Shown here piece after piece: positions 34,643 to 44,600 of a DNA stretch of 64,000 nucleotides (its first letter is position 1; each line of letters begins with the position of its first letter). The stretch comes from Eubacterium sp. AF36-5BH (GTDB lineage Bacteria; Bacillota; Clostridia; Lachnospirales; Lachnospiraceae). The translations under genes and the position numbers were made by a program. Below the pieces are notes generated by a model. That model was not told the origin of the DNA. It ran no database searches and saw nothing but the letters and a program-made list of their open reading frames with translations. Location: the NCBI RefSeq assembly GCF_003460505.1, contig NZ_QTVG01000004.1, positions 186,001-250,000 of the forward strand. The letters are read 5' to 3'.

Positions 34643-35878
34643 ATGAGAAGAGTTGTAGTAACAGGTATGGGTGCAATAACACCAATTGGAAATAGTGTAG
34701 ATGAATTTTGGCAGGGAATTAAAGCAGGAAAAGTTGGAATTGACGAAATTACCAAATTCGACACAACAGATTATTCTGTAAAATTAGCAGCAGAAGTTAA
34801 AGACTTTGTGGCAAAAGAAAGAATGGAATTTAAGGCGGCAAAGAGAATGTCACCATTTTCACAGTATGCTGTGTGTGCAGCAAAGGAGGCACTTGAACAG
34901 TCAGGGCTTGATTTGGCAAAAGAAGACCCTTACAAAGTGGGAGTAAGTGTTGGCTCAGGTGTTGGTGGCATGAAGGATATGGAAGAAGAAAACAAAAAGC
35001 TTCTGGAAAAAGGACCTGGCAGAGTTAAACCATTACTTGTGCCAATGATGATTACAAACATGGCAGCAGGTAACGTGGCAATCGCCTTTGGAGCAAAAGG
35101 AAAATGTATTAATGTGGTAACTGCCTGTGCAACAGGAACACATTCAATTGGCGAGGCGTACAGATCAATTCAGTGTGGCGAAGCCGACGTAATGATAGCA
35201 GGGGGAACAGAAAGTTCAATTACACCTTTAGGGGTTGCAGGTTTTACAAGTCTTACAGCATTAACAAAAACAACTGACAAAACACAGGCATCAATTCCAT
35301 TTGATAAGAAACGTAGTGGTTTTGTAATGGGAGAAGGTGCAGGAATAGTTGTTCTTGAAGAACTGGAACATGCCTTAGACAGAGGTGCAAATATTTTGGC
35401 GGAAGTGGTAGGTTACGGAGCAACCTGTGATGCTTACCATATTACATCACCTGCTGAAGATGGAAGTGGAGCAGCAAAAGCAATGGAACTTGCCATAAAA
35501 GAAGCAGGGGCAAAGCCGGAAGACGTTGATTACATTAACGCTCATGGAACAAGTACACATCACAATGATTTATTTGAAACAAGAGCCATTAAACTTGCAC
35601 TTAAAGAGGCAGCAAAGAATGTAAAAGTAAATTCAACTAAATCAATGATTGGACATTTGCTAGGTGCCGCAGGTGGTGTTGAATTTATTACATGTGTAAA
35701 GAGTATTAACGAAGGTTATATACATGAGACAGTTGGTTTAACAGAGCCGGATGAGGAGTTAGACCTTGATTATGTAATGGGACAGGGCGTTGAAACAAAT
35801 GTTGATTTTGCACTTAGTAACTCATTAGGTTTTGGTGGACATAACGCAACTTTAGCTGTAAGAAAATATAGCAAGTAA
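34643..35878 (+). CDS. fabF: Beta-ketoacyl-ACP synthase II FabF
   Basis: 411 residues. Thiolase-fold condensing enzyme with catalytic Cys162 (VTACATGTH) and two active-site His in INAHGTSTHHND and IGHLLGAAGG. The end NSLGFGGHNATL is typical. It elongates acyl-ACP with malonyl-ACP. The ribosome site GCGAGGTG overlaps the end of fabG. Confidence 0.95.
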   Translation: MRRVVVTGMGAITPIGNSVDEFWQGIKAGKVGIDEITKFDTTDYSVKLAAEVKDFVAKERMEFKAAKRMSPFSQYAVCAAKEALEQSGLDLAKEDPYKVGVSVGSGVGGMKDMEEENKKLLEKGPGRVKPLLVPMMITNMAAGNVAIAFGAKGKCINVVTACATGTHSIGEAYRSIQCGEADVMIAGGTESSITPLGVAGFTSLTALTKTTDKTQASIPFDKKRSGFVMGEGAGIVVLEELEHALDRGANILAEVVGYGATCDAYHITSPAEDGSGAAKAMELAIKEAGAKPEDVDYINAHGTSTHHNDLFETRAIKLALKEAAKNVKVNSTKSMIGHLLGAAGGVEFITCVKSINEGYIHETVGLTEPDEELDLDYVMGQGVETNVDFALSNSLGFGGHNATLAVRKYSK

Positions 35879-35888
35879 AGGGGAAAAA

Positions 35889-36380
35889 ATGGACATTAAG
35901 GATATTAAAATTTTAATAAATGAAGTATCAAATTCTAATTTATACGAATTTAGATATGAAGAAAATGGAGTAAAATTACAACTTTCAAAAGGCACAATTT
36001 ATGACGAAAAGAAAACGGTTGCCATAACAGATGCAAAAACTACAGCTACTATTTCTCAGGAAAATGTTAATCCTGCTAACAATCGGGAAAATTTGGGAAG
36101 CAGTGAGAATAGCGGTAAGCAGTCTGAAATTGAAAAAGAAATAAAAGGAAACATTGTTACATCTCCGTTAGTTGGAACAGTTTATCTGGCACCGGCAGAA
36201 GATGAGCCACCTTTTGTTTCAGTGGGTGACAAAGTAAAAAAAGGACAAACACTGGCAATTGTTGAAGCTATGAAACTAATGAATGAAATTGAGTCAAAGT
36301 TCGATGGGGTGGTTAAAGAAGTGTTAGTTGACAATGAATCACCTGTGGAATTTGGTCAGGAAATGTTCGTTATAGAATAG
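35889..36380 (+). CDS. accB: Biotin carboxyl carrier protein of acetyl-CoA carboxylase
   Basis: 163 residues. The N-terminal AccB region (MDIKDIKILINEVSNSN) is followed by a Thr/Asn/Glu linker (about 50-95) and the biotinyl domain with the biotin-lysine motif EAMKLMNEI near the C-terminus. It carries CO2 between AccC and AccDA. It starts 10 bases after fabF. Confidence 0.95.
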   Translation: MDIKDIKILINEVSNSNLYEFRYEENGVKLQLSKGTIYDEKKTVAITDAKTTATISQENVNPANNRENLGSSENSGKQSEIEKEIKGNIVTSPLVGTVYLAPAEDEPPFVSVGDKVKKGQTLAIVEAMKLMNEIESKFDGVVKEVLVDNESPVEFGQEMFVIE

Positions 36381-36416
36381 AAGAAAAGTTGTAAAAAATT
36401 AGAAAGTAGGAAATAA

Positions 36417-36839
36417 ATGTTAAACATAAAACAAATACAGGAAATTATACCTCACAGACATCCTTTTTTATTGATTGATTATATTGAAGATTATGAGCCT
36501 GGAGTTTATGCTGTTGGCTACAAATGCGTAACTTACAGGGAAGATTTTTTTAAGGGACATTTTCCGGGGATGCCTGTAATGCCTGGAGTTTTAACAGTAG
36601 AGGCATTGGCACAGGTTGGAGCAGTTGCAATTTTAAGTCAGGAAGAAAACAAAGGAAAAACAGCATTCTTTGGTGGAATTAACAAATGTCGCTTTAAAGG
36701 AAAAATAGTTCCCGGTGACAAGATTAAGCTTGAAACAAAAATAATCAGACAAAAAGGACCTATGGGAATTGGAGAGGCAAAAGCCTCCGTTAATGGAAAA
36801 GTGGTAGTGACAGCAGAACTTACATTTATGGTTGGTTAA
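36417..36839 (+). CDS. fabZ: 3-hydroxyacyl-ACP dehydratase FabZ
   Basis: 140 residues with the hot-dog active-site motifs HRHPFLLID (His) and GHFPGMPVMPGVLTVEALAQ (Glu). It removes water from 3-hydroxyacyl-ACP. The ATG is behind AGTAGGAA. The 159-base gap before accC has no clear signal. Confidence 0.95.
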   Translation: MLNIKQIQEIIPHRHPFLLIDYIEDYEPGVYAVGYKCVTYREDFFKGHFPGMPVMPGVLTVEALAQVGAVAILSQEENKGKTAFFGGINKCRFKGKIVPGDKIKLETKIIRQKGPMGIGEAKASVNGKVVVTAELTFMVG

Positions 36840-36998
36840 AAATTAATAAAAAGACCTATTGCAGTTGAAAAACAGTGACAGGATTTAATGCCAGTTTAAA
36901 GCAATATAGAATGTGGGCGGCAAAGAAACCGGCAGTTTTGATGTGGATAGGAAGATTAATTTAATAAAACAGATAATTGGAAATTAGAGGTGATTTTG

Positions 36999-38357
36999 GT
37001 GATACGAAAAATGTTAATTGCAAACAGAGGTGAAATTGCAGTAAGAATTATAAGAGTTTGTAGGGAAATGGGGATAGAAACTGTTGCAGTATATTCTGTT
37101 GCAGACAAGGAAGCATTACACACCCAGTTAGCAGATGAAGCTGTTTGCATAGGTGAAACAAAGTCCAGCGAAAGTTACCTGAACATGGAAAGCATTATTA
37201 GTGCTGCCATTACAACAGGCGCAGATGCAATTCATCCGGGTTTTGGCTTTTTATCAGAAAATCCAACTTTTGCAAAATTATGTGAAACATGTAACATCAC
37301 ATACGTTGGACCAAATCATACAGTTATTGAAAATTTAGGAAACAAAGTACAGGCGAGAACAACCATGATAGAAGCTAATGTTCCGGTAATTCCCGGAAAT
37401 GATAGTGGAATTGTAGAGGTTGAAAAGGGAAAGCAGGTAGCTGAGAAGGTTGGCTATCCCATTATGATTAAGGCAGCGTCAGGTGGTGGTGGAAAAGGTA
37501 TGAGAGTGGCTTTTACACCGTCGGAATTCGATAGTGCTTTTAAGGCTGCACAAAAAGAAAGTGAAATGGCATTTGGAGACAACACCATGTACATTGAACA
37601 TTTTGTGGAACATCCACGTCATATTGAATTCCAGATCTTAGCAGACAAATATGGAAATGTAGTGCATTTAGGGGAACGTGATTGTTCTCTTCAGAGAAAT
37701 CATCAGAAAATTATTGAGGAGGCACCGTCTAGCGCCTTGTCAGAAGAATTAAGAAAAGAAATGGGCGAGACGGCAGTAAGAGCCGCAAAAGCAGCAGGTT
37801 ATGAAAATGCCGGCACAATTGAATTTTTGTTAGAGAAAACAGGTAAATATTATTTTATGGAAATGAATACAAGAATTCAGGTGGAGCATCCAATAACAGA
37901 AAACATAACAGGTATAGATATTGTAAAAGAGCAAATTAAAATTGCTCAGGGAGAGAAACTTCCTTTTACACAAAATGAAATTGAAATTAAAGGCCATTCA
38001 ATAGAGTGCAGAATTAATGCGGAAAATCCAGAGGAGAATTTTAGACCAAGTCCCGGAAAAATTACAGAAATGCATTTTCCAGGTGGAAATGGCGTACGTG
38101 TTGATTCAGCTATTTTTACAGGGTACGAAGTTACACCTTACTATGATTCAATGTTAGCAAAACTTATAGTTTATGGTGACAACAGACAGGAAGCAATTAA
38201 CAAAATGCGAAGTGCCCTTGGAGAAGTGGTAATTGAAGGCATTGATACAAATATAGATTACGAATACGAAATAATAAATAATGAAAAATTTATTTCGGGG
38301 GATTTTGACGTAGATTTTATTGAGCAGTTTAATAAGCAGAGGAGAGCTGTAAGTTGA
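36999..38357 (+). CDS. accC: Acetyl-CoA carboxylase biotin carboxylase subunit
   Basis: 452 residues from GTG 36999, chosen because AGAGGTGA (36986-36993) is 5 bases upstream and the product then begins MIRKMLIANRGEIAVR like the family; an earlier in-frame GTG (36990) lies inside this site. ATP-grasp features: Gly-rich loop KAASGGGGKGMR, EHFVEHPRHIEFQ, FMEMNTRIQVEHPITE. It carboxylates biotin on AccB. The stop overlaps the accDA start. Confidence 0.95.
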   Translation: MIRKMLIANRGEIAVRIIRVCREMGIETVAVYSVADKEALHTQLADEAVCIGETKSSESYLNMESIISAAITTGADAIHPGFGFLSENPTFAKLCETCNITYVGPNHTVIENLGNKVQARTTMIEANVPVIPGNDSGIVEVEKGKQVAEKVGYPIMIKAASGGGGKGMRVAFTPSEFDSAFKAAQKESEMAFGDNTMYIEHFVEHPRHIEFQILADKYGNVVHLGERDCSLQRNHQKIIEEAPSSALSEELRKEMGETAVRAAKAAGYENAGTIEFLLEKTGKYYFMEMNTRIQVEHPITENITGIDIVKEQIKIAQGEKLPFTQNEIEIKGHSIECRINAENPEENFRPSPGKITEMHFPGGNGVRVDSAIFTGYEVTPYYDSMLAKLIVYGDNRQEAINKMRSALGEVVIEGIDTNIDYEYEIINNEKFISGDFDVDFIEQFNKQRRAVS

Positions 38358-40159
38358 GACTAAAAACAAGAATAAAAAAACAAAGAAGTGGATATGTGAC
38401 AATAAAAATTCCAAAGCCGGATGTGCCAAAAGGACTTTTTGGAAAATGTAAAAAATGTGGTCAAATGGTATTGTCAGAAGAGGTCAGGGAGAATGGCTAT
38501 ATTTGCCCTAAATGTGGCGGTTATGTGAGAATGCACGCAAAGCGCAGAATCAAAATGCTTGTTGACAAGGGAACTTTCGAACCATGGTTTGAGGGACTGG
38601 AAATTAGCAATCCACTTGGAGATAAAGAGTATGAAAAGAAATTATTGGAAGTAAAAGAAAAAACAAAATTAGAAGAAGCAGTAATAACAGGAAAAGCTTT
38701 AATTAACGGCAGTGAAGTTGCTTTGGCGGTAATGGACGGGCGTTTCTTAATGGCAAGTATGGGAGAAATTGTTGGCGAAAAAATTACACGAACTGTAGAG
38801 AAAGCCACAGAAGAAAATCTTCCTCTTGTAATTGTGGCATGTTCCGGTGGGGCAAGAATGCAGGAGGGAATTATTTCCCTTATGCAAATGGCAAAAACAT
38901 CGGCAGCCCTAAAACGTCACAGCGAAAGTGGAAATCTCTACATATCTGTTTTAACTGATCCAACAACAGGTGGGGTTACTGCAAGTTTTGCAATGCTTGG
39001 GGATATTATTATGGCAGAACCTGATGCGTTAATAGGTTTTGCAGGTCCCAGAGTAATTGAACAGACAATCGGCCAGAAGCTGCCAAAAGGATTTCAGAAG
39101 TCAGAGTTTCTGCTTGAACATGGTTTTATAGATTTAATTGTGGAAAGACAGAATTTAAAAAATAAGTTGTCAGAGATTATTAAACTTCATTATCCTAAGA
39201 AGAGCAGTAAAGAAAATTATAAAGTTATAGATGAAAAGGACTTACAGAAATTAAATGAAGAGAGCAACGAAATCAAGGTGGATAGGAATTGGCAGAGGGA
39301 AAATTCCGAAGGTGATTCAAAAAAATCTCCGATAGACGACGGAAATTGTGAAACAGAAAATAAGACGTTTCAGAACAATTTGACACCTTGGGAAAAAGTT
39401 CAGATTTCACGAGAGAACAAACGTCCTACAGGACTTGATTATATAGAAAAACTTGTGGAGAATTTTACAGAGTTGCATGGTGACAGATATTTTGGAGATG
39501 ACAGCGCAATTGTTGGTGGAATTGGAACTGTTAACAATAAGCCGGTAACAGTTATCGCTCAGGTAAAAGGTCACAACACAAAAGAAAACATTAGCAGAAA
39601 CTTTGGCATGCCATCACCGGAAGGCTACAGAAAGGCTTTGCGTTTAATGAAAGAGGCAGAAAAATTCCACAGACCTATAATATGCTTCGTTGATACTCCG
39701 GGAGCATTTTGCGGCTTGGAGGCAGAAGAAAGGGGTCAGGGTGAAGCCATAGCAAGAAATCTTTTTGAAATGTCAGCAATAAAAGTACCTATTCTTTCTA
39801 TTTTTGTAGGAGAAGGGGGAAGTGGCGGCGCCTTAGCCATGGCAGTTGCCAATGAAGTTTGGATGCTGGAAAATTCAGTGTATTCGATTTTGTCTCCTGA
39901 AGGCTATGCAAGTATTCTTTGGAAAGATGGAAAAAAAGCTGACAAAGCGGCAGAAGCCATGAAAATGACAGCGGATGATTTGAAGCAGTTAAATGTAATT
40001 GAAAAAATATTTAAGGAACCTGTTGACTATAATGTTACAACCATTGAATTTGTAACTGATAGGCTAAAAACAGAAATAGACCAGTTTTTAATTAGCAAAT
40101 CTCATTTATCAGAGAAAGAAATTGTTAATGAAAGATATAATCGATTTAGGAGAATGTAA
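38354..40159 (+). CDS. accDA: Fused acetyl-CoA carboxylase carboxyltransferase beta-alpha (AccD-AccA)
   Basis: 601 residues from a TTG start overlapping the accC stop (TTGA), with GGAGAG upstream. The N-terminal half (about 1-285) is AccD, including its zinc finger (CKKCGQ and CPKCGG) and CSGGARMQEG. A charged linker (about 285-345) leads to AccA (about 345-601; DYIEKLVENFTELHGDRYFG, FVDTPGAFCG, GEGGSGGALAM). Both subunits, normally two proteins, are in one unbroken frame. It transfers CO2 from biotin to acetyl-CoA to form malonyl-CoA. Confidence 0.93.
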   Translation: MRLKTRIKKQRSGYVTIKIPKPDVPKGLFGKCKKCGQMVLSEEVRENGYICPKCGGYVRMHAKRRIKMLVDKGTFEPWFEGLEISNPLGDKEYEKKLLEVKEKTKLEEAVITGKALINGSEVALAVMDGRFLMASMGEIVGEKITRTVEKATEENLPLVIVACSGGARMQEGIISLMQMAKTSAALKRHSESGNLYISVLTDPTTGGVTASFAMLGDIIMAEPDALIGFAGPRVIEQTIGQKLPKGFQKSEFLLEHGFIDLIVERQNLKNKLSEIIKLHYPKKSSKENYKVIDEKDLQKLNEESNEIKVDRNWQRENSEGDSKKSPIDDGNCETENKTFQNNLTPWEKVQISRENKRPTGLDYIEKLVENFTELHGDRYFGDDSAIVGGIGTVNNKPVTVIAQVKGHNTKENISRNFGMPSPEGYRKALRLMKEAEKFHRPIICFVDTPGAFCGLEAEERGQGEAIARNLFEMSAIKVPILSIFVGEGGSGGALAMAVANEVWMLENSVYSILSPEGYASILWKDGKKADKAAEAMKMTADDLKQLNVIEKIFKEPVDYNVTTIEFVTDRLKTEIDQFLISKSHLSEKEIVNERYNRFRRM

Positions 40160-41298
40160 TGAATATTAAACCTTTAAAAATAGGGGAGTTGCAGGCGAAA
40201 ATCCCATTAATTCAAGGTGGAATGGGCGTTGGAATTTCTTTGGGAAATCTTGCAGGAGCGGTAGCAAATGAAGGTGGTGTTGGAATTATTTCCACGGCAC
40301 AAATTGGATTTAAGGAAAAGGATTTTTACGTTAATACCTTGGCAGCTAATTTACGTGCCATTGAGAAGGAATTGAAAAAAGCCAGAAAAATTGCTCCAAA
40401 AGGAATTTTAGGCTTTAACATAATGACTGCGCTTACCAATTATAAAGAGCAGGTGCTTGCAGCAGTGAAGGCAGGGGCAGACATTATTATTTCCGGCGCA
40501 GGACTACCGGTGGATTTACCTGCTTTTGTGCAAGGTTACAAAACAAAAATAGCCCCCATTGTATCAGGTAAAAAGTCAGCTCAGGTTATTTTAAAATACT
40601 GGGATACACGATACAAGAAAACAGCCGATTTAGTGGTTATTGAAGGACCAAAAGCAGGTGGTCATCTTGGATTTAAAAAAGATGAGCTGGAGAAGTATGG
40701 TTTTGGCGCATGCAAAAAAAATGAAAATTGTGGTTTGAAAATTTCTGAAGATAATCAAAATGATAAATTTGAAAGAAAATGTATAAAGGATTACAGTGAG
40801 GAAGTTTTGGAAATTAAAAAAGTAGTTCAGGAATACGAGAATAAATATTCAAAAAAAATCCCCATTGTTTTGGCAGGTGGAATTACAACAAGAGATGATG
40901 TGAAAAATGCATTTGACTTAGGAATGGACGGAGTTCAGGTAGGTTCATTATTTGTGACAACGGAAGAATGTGACGCTCACATTAATTATAAAAATTCTTA
41001 TGTTAATGCAAAAGAAGATGAAATTACAATTGTGAAAAGTCCGGTGGGGATGCCTGGAAGAGCCATCAAAAATAAGTTTATGAGTCAGGTTATGGCAGGA
41101 GAAAATTTTCCACCAAAGAAATGCCTTAAATGTCTCAAAAAATGCAATCCGGCAAACATACCATATTGCATTACAGAGCGCTTAATTAATGCAGCAGAGG
41201 GAAATGTAGATAACGGCTTACTATTTTGTGGAGCAAATGCCTATATGCAAAATGAAATTACAACAGTTCATAGGGTTATAGAAAAACTGTTTGGGTAG
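40159..41298 (+). CDS. Second FabK/nitronate monooxygenase-like FMN enzyme
   Basis: 379 residues, overlapping the accDA stop by one base (TAATG). It belongs to the same superfamily as FabK (IPLIQGGMGVGISL, GVGIISTAQIGF, VIEGPKAGGHLG, IPIVLAGGITTRDD, GVQVGSLFV). It is about 70 residues longer, with an insertion (about 175-215) and a Cys-rich C-terminal stretch (KKCLKCLKKCNPANIPYC). The cysteines could hold a metal or iron-sulfur centre. The place at the end of the fatty-acid operon suggests a job in acyl-chain chemistry, perhaps a second reductase or an isomerase, but the activity is unknown. Confidence 0.75.
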   Translation: MNIKPLKIGELQAKIPLIQGGMGVGISLGNLAGAVANEGGVGIISTAQIGFKEKDFYVNTLAANLRAIEKELKKARKIAPKGILGFNIMTALTNYKEQVLAAVKAGADIIISGAGLPVDLPAFVQGYKTKIAPIVSGKKSAQVILKYWDTRYKKTADLVVIEGPKAGGHLGFKKDELEKYGFGACKKNENCGLKISEDNQNDKFERKCIKDYSEEVLEIKKVVQEYENKYSKKIPIVLAGGITTRDDVKNAFDLGMDGVQVGSLFVTTEECDAHINYKNSYVNAKEDEITIVKSPVGMPGRAIKNKFMSQVMAGENFPPKKCLKCLKKCNPANIPYCITERLINAAEGNVDNGLLFCGANAYMQNEITTVHRVIEKLFG

Positions 41299-41420
41299 TT
41301 TAAAGGTTGCATAAAAAAATGAAAATGTTATACTGTGGATATATAGATGGGTACGTGAATGAGAAGGCAATGAAGAACCTAAGATTTTAGAAACATTAAT
41401 ATTAATAAGAACATAAGAGA

Positions 41421-41490
41421 CTCTGGCATAACAGTTAATGTATCAGATAGAATCTGAGAGATTTGCTGTTGTGGCAGAGTTTTGTTTTTT
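41421..41490 (+). terminator. Fatty-acid operon terminator
   Basis: CTCTGGCATAACAG (41421-41434) pairs with CTGTTGTGGCAGAG (41466-41479) with two mismatches. An inner perfect hairpin TCAGAT-AGA-ATCTGA lies in the loop, followed by TTTTGTTTTTT. The rest of the 41299-41621 gap holds a small palindrome at 41571-41591. Confidence 0.8.
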
Positions 41491-41621
41491 GTTGGTTAAA
41501 TTCTTTTAGAAATTGTATTTGATTTATCGAAAATGAAATTTTGTATTTGTTCATTTCCCATAATTAGTAACTGGTATGAAGTAATACCAAGTAACACATG
41601 AAAAACATGGGAGGAAGGAAC

Positions 41622-44600
41622 ATGAAAAAGAAAATTTTTAAGAGTAGGAAGTTCAAAAAAGTAGTAGCTATTGCACTTACGGTAGCTACAACTACCACAC
41701 TGGGAAACGGAGGAGTGTATAAATCTGTCAGTGGGGTAGAAAATGCAAGTAAACCTGAACAAAAAGTAGTTAAGGAGAAACCGAAAGTTTTAAAAGAGTT
41801 AAAAGATGAAAGAACTCAAAATTCAAATACTTATTTAATGAGTGATGGCTCTAAAAAGACAGAAATACATACAGATAGTATAAGATTTAAGGACAAGGGC
41901 GAATTGTCAGACTTTTCAACGAAGCTTGTTAAAATATCAAAAGATGCGAAAGATATATTAGATGAAAAGACAGACGTAAACGGAGAAGACTATAAATATA
42001 TAAATGAAAGTGGGAACATAAGACAATATTTCCCAAAGACATTATCTGTAGATACAGGGGTTGTTTTGAATAATGGGAAATATATATTAAATATGTTGCC
42101 TGTAACTGAAGAAGAATATATTCCGCAAAAGAATGAAAGTACAGTTACATATTCAACAGAAGAAACGAATATTAAATATGAGTATATTTCAATGAAGAAC
42201 GGAGTTAAGGAAAATATATTACTAAAAGAAAAACCTGAAAAATACTCATTTAAATATAAAATAGAAGGTGAAAACATATGCTTGAAGCAAAGAAAAAATT
42301 ACAGAGGAATTTTAGTATGTGATAGTAGTACAAATGAAACAATAGGATATATTTCACCACCAAATTTAGAGGATGGTAATGGAGATGTAGATTATGAAAA
42401 TGTTGAATATAAACTAAAGAAAGAAAATTCAGAGACAGAAATAGAAGTTAAACTTAACAGACAATATTTTGATAATGAATCATTGAAGTATCCTGTGAAG
42501 GTTGATCCGACAATGGTATGGATGGCTGACTATTTAGCAACAAGAGGTGTATGGTCAGTTCCATTTATGGCTGATTCAATGATGAACTATAAAATATTAA
42601 ACGTTACTAATTATCTAAAAGATGCATATCCATATAATAGTGAAAATAGAATATATCTTGATACAACAAATCTTTTAAGTGGAAAAAGTTTTGTTGGAAC
42701 TAAAACACCTCTTAAAGGCAAATATATAGAAAGTGCAGAACTTATTTTTAGTGAAAGTAAAACACCGGATTATTATCCAACAGGTACTGTTCAAATTAAA
42801 AGAGCATTAGCTAAATGGGATAAATCAACAATAACATGGAATTCACAGCCCAAAATATCAGATGATTATATTGCTGAAACACAGTGTACAGGAGAGGAAG
42901 GAAATCGTCATACACTAGATATAACTGATTGGGTGCAGGATATAGCAGATGGTAAGTTAGAGGATAATGGATTAGTGTTCACATGTCCTGAAAAAGGAAT
43001 GGCAGCATCTATCTATAGTCCTGAAATACAGTATTCAAGTTCAGAGAATGGTAAATACGGAGATCCATTATATATGGCAATTGCTGTTAATTATAGAGAA
43101 ATGAAATCATATGATGAAACAGTAGAATTAAATGCAGAGTATGCTAATGATGAAAATAATATTCAACTTAACATTACAGATAATAATACAGATGATGGGG
43201 TGACAGTAACCGGATATAAAATATATGCGAGAAAAAATAATGCATCAGTGTTTTCAGTAGTAGGAAAGGGAACAACAATAGACGAGACAATCAAGATAGC
43301 ATCAGACAATGAAGATTGTATAGATTTAAGAGCATGCTTGTTATATTCTGATGGAACAGTTAGACCTTCGAATATTGTATCTCTTAAGAAGAGCAATGAG
43401 GATGATGATTCAGAAATCACCTACGAAAATGTTAAAATTGATACAGACGGAGATGGACTCGAAAATGGATATGAAATATGGGATTTTAAGACAAAGTGGA
43501 ATGAAAAGAAATCTGATGGCACATACAATCAGGATACAGACGGAGATGGATTCCCAGATGGCTATGAAGTATTTACATTGGGTACAGATCCGGCAGTAGC
43601 AAATGAATCAGGAGCAGATAGTGATGGAGATGGATGGACAGATTTAAGAGAATATAAAGAAGGAACAGATCCGTGGTTAAAGGATTCAGATTTTGATGAA
43701 ATAAAAGATTCTGATGATTTTGAAACAACAAATCCGAGAAAAACAGATAACCCTCAGAATAAAGGAACAGATAGATTAGGAGCATGTTCAGCAGAGGTAC
43801 ATAAAGGACTTTACGATAGAGAATATTCTGAATATGACAACGGTGTAAAGACCACATATTTAAAAAATATTTATAGAAATGATATAAAAAAAGTAACAAC
43901 CGATTATGGTGATGAAAACTTAAATAAAGTGGTAAAATATTTCTATGATGAAAAAGGAAACAACACTGCTGTTGTAGAAGAAAATCAAAATGATAAAGAC
44001 CACACAATATGCATTACATATACATATGATAGTGACGGAAATGTAATATACATATGTGATCAGAAAACAGCATATACAATGGAATATCAAGACAGTGAGA
44101 TGAAGTCGCTTAAAGTAGGAAATATAGAGCTTGTAAATAATTCGGAAAATATAATAAAAAGCAATGATGAAGCTTCCGATATTGCTGTAGGAGAGATAAT
44201 AAACAGTACAGAAAATACAACTACATATGGTAATAATCAAAAGATTCGAACAGTAACAACTGAAATGAAGGTGGCAGAAAACGATACAACATCAGTTGCT
44301 AGGAAAGTAGAAATATATTATGATACAAACAGCATTCCTGCATATACAACCGAATACAATGATGCGGGAAAGATTATAAAATTCACAGATAATACAGGAA
44401 AAGAAGCTGTAAGTTATAACTACATTTATACAGGTGATAATGTAAAGGTTGAAAGAAATGATGGCTTTATAAAGACAGTCAATACAGAACAAAATGAAGA
44501 AAGTGGCATTACACAAAAAAATATTGAGTATACATATAAAGATATTTTAGACAGAAACGCAACATATAAGACAACTCAAAAGTCTGATATGTCAGATGAA

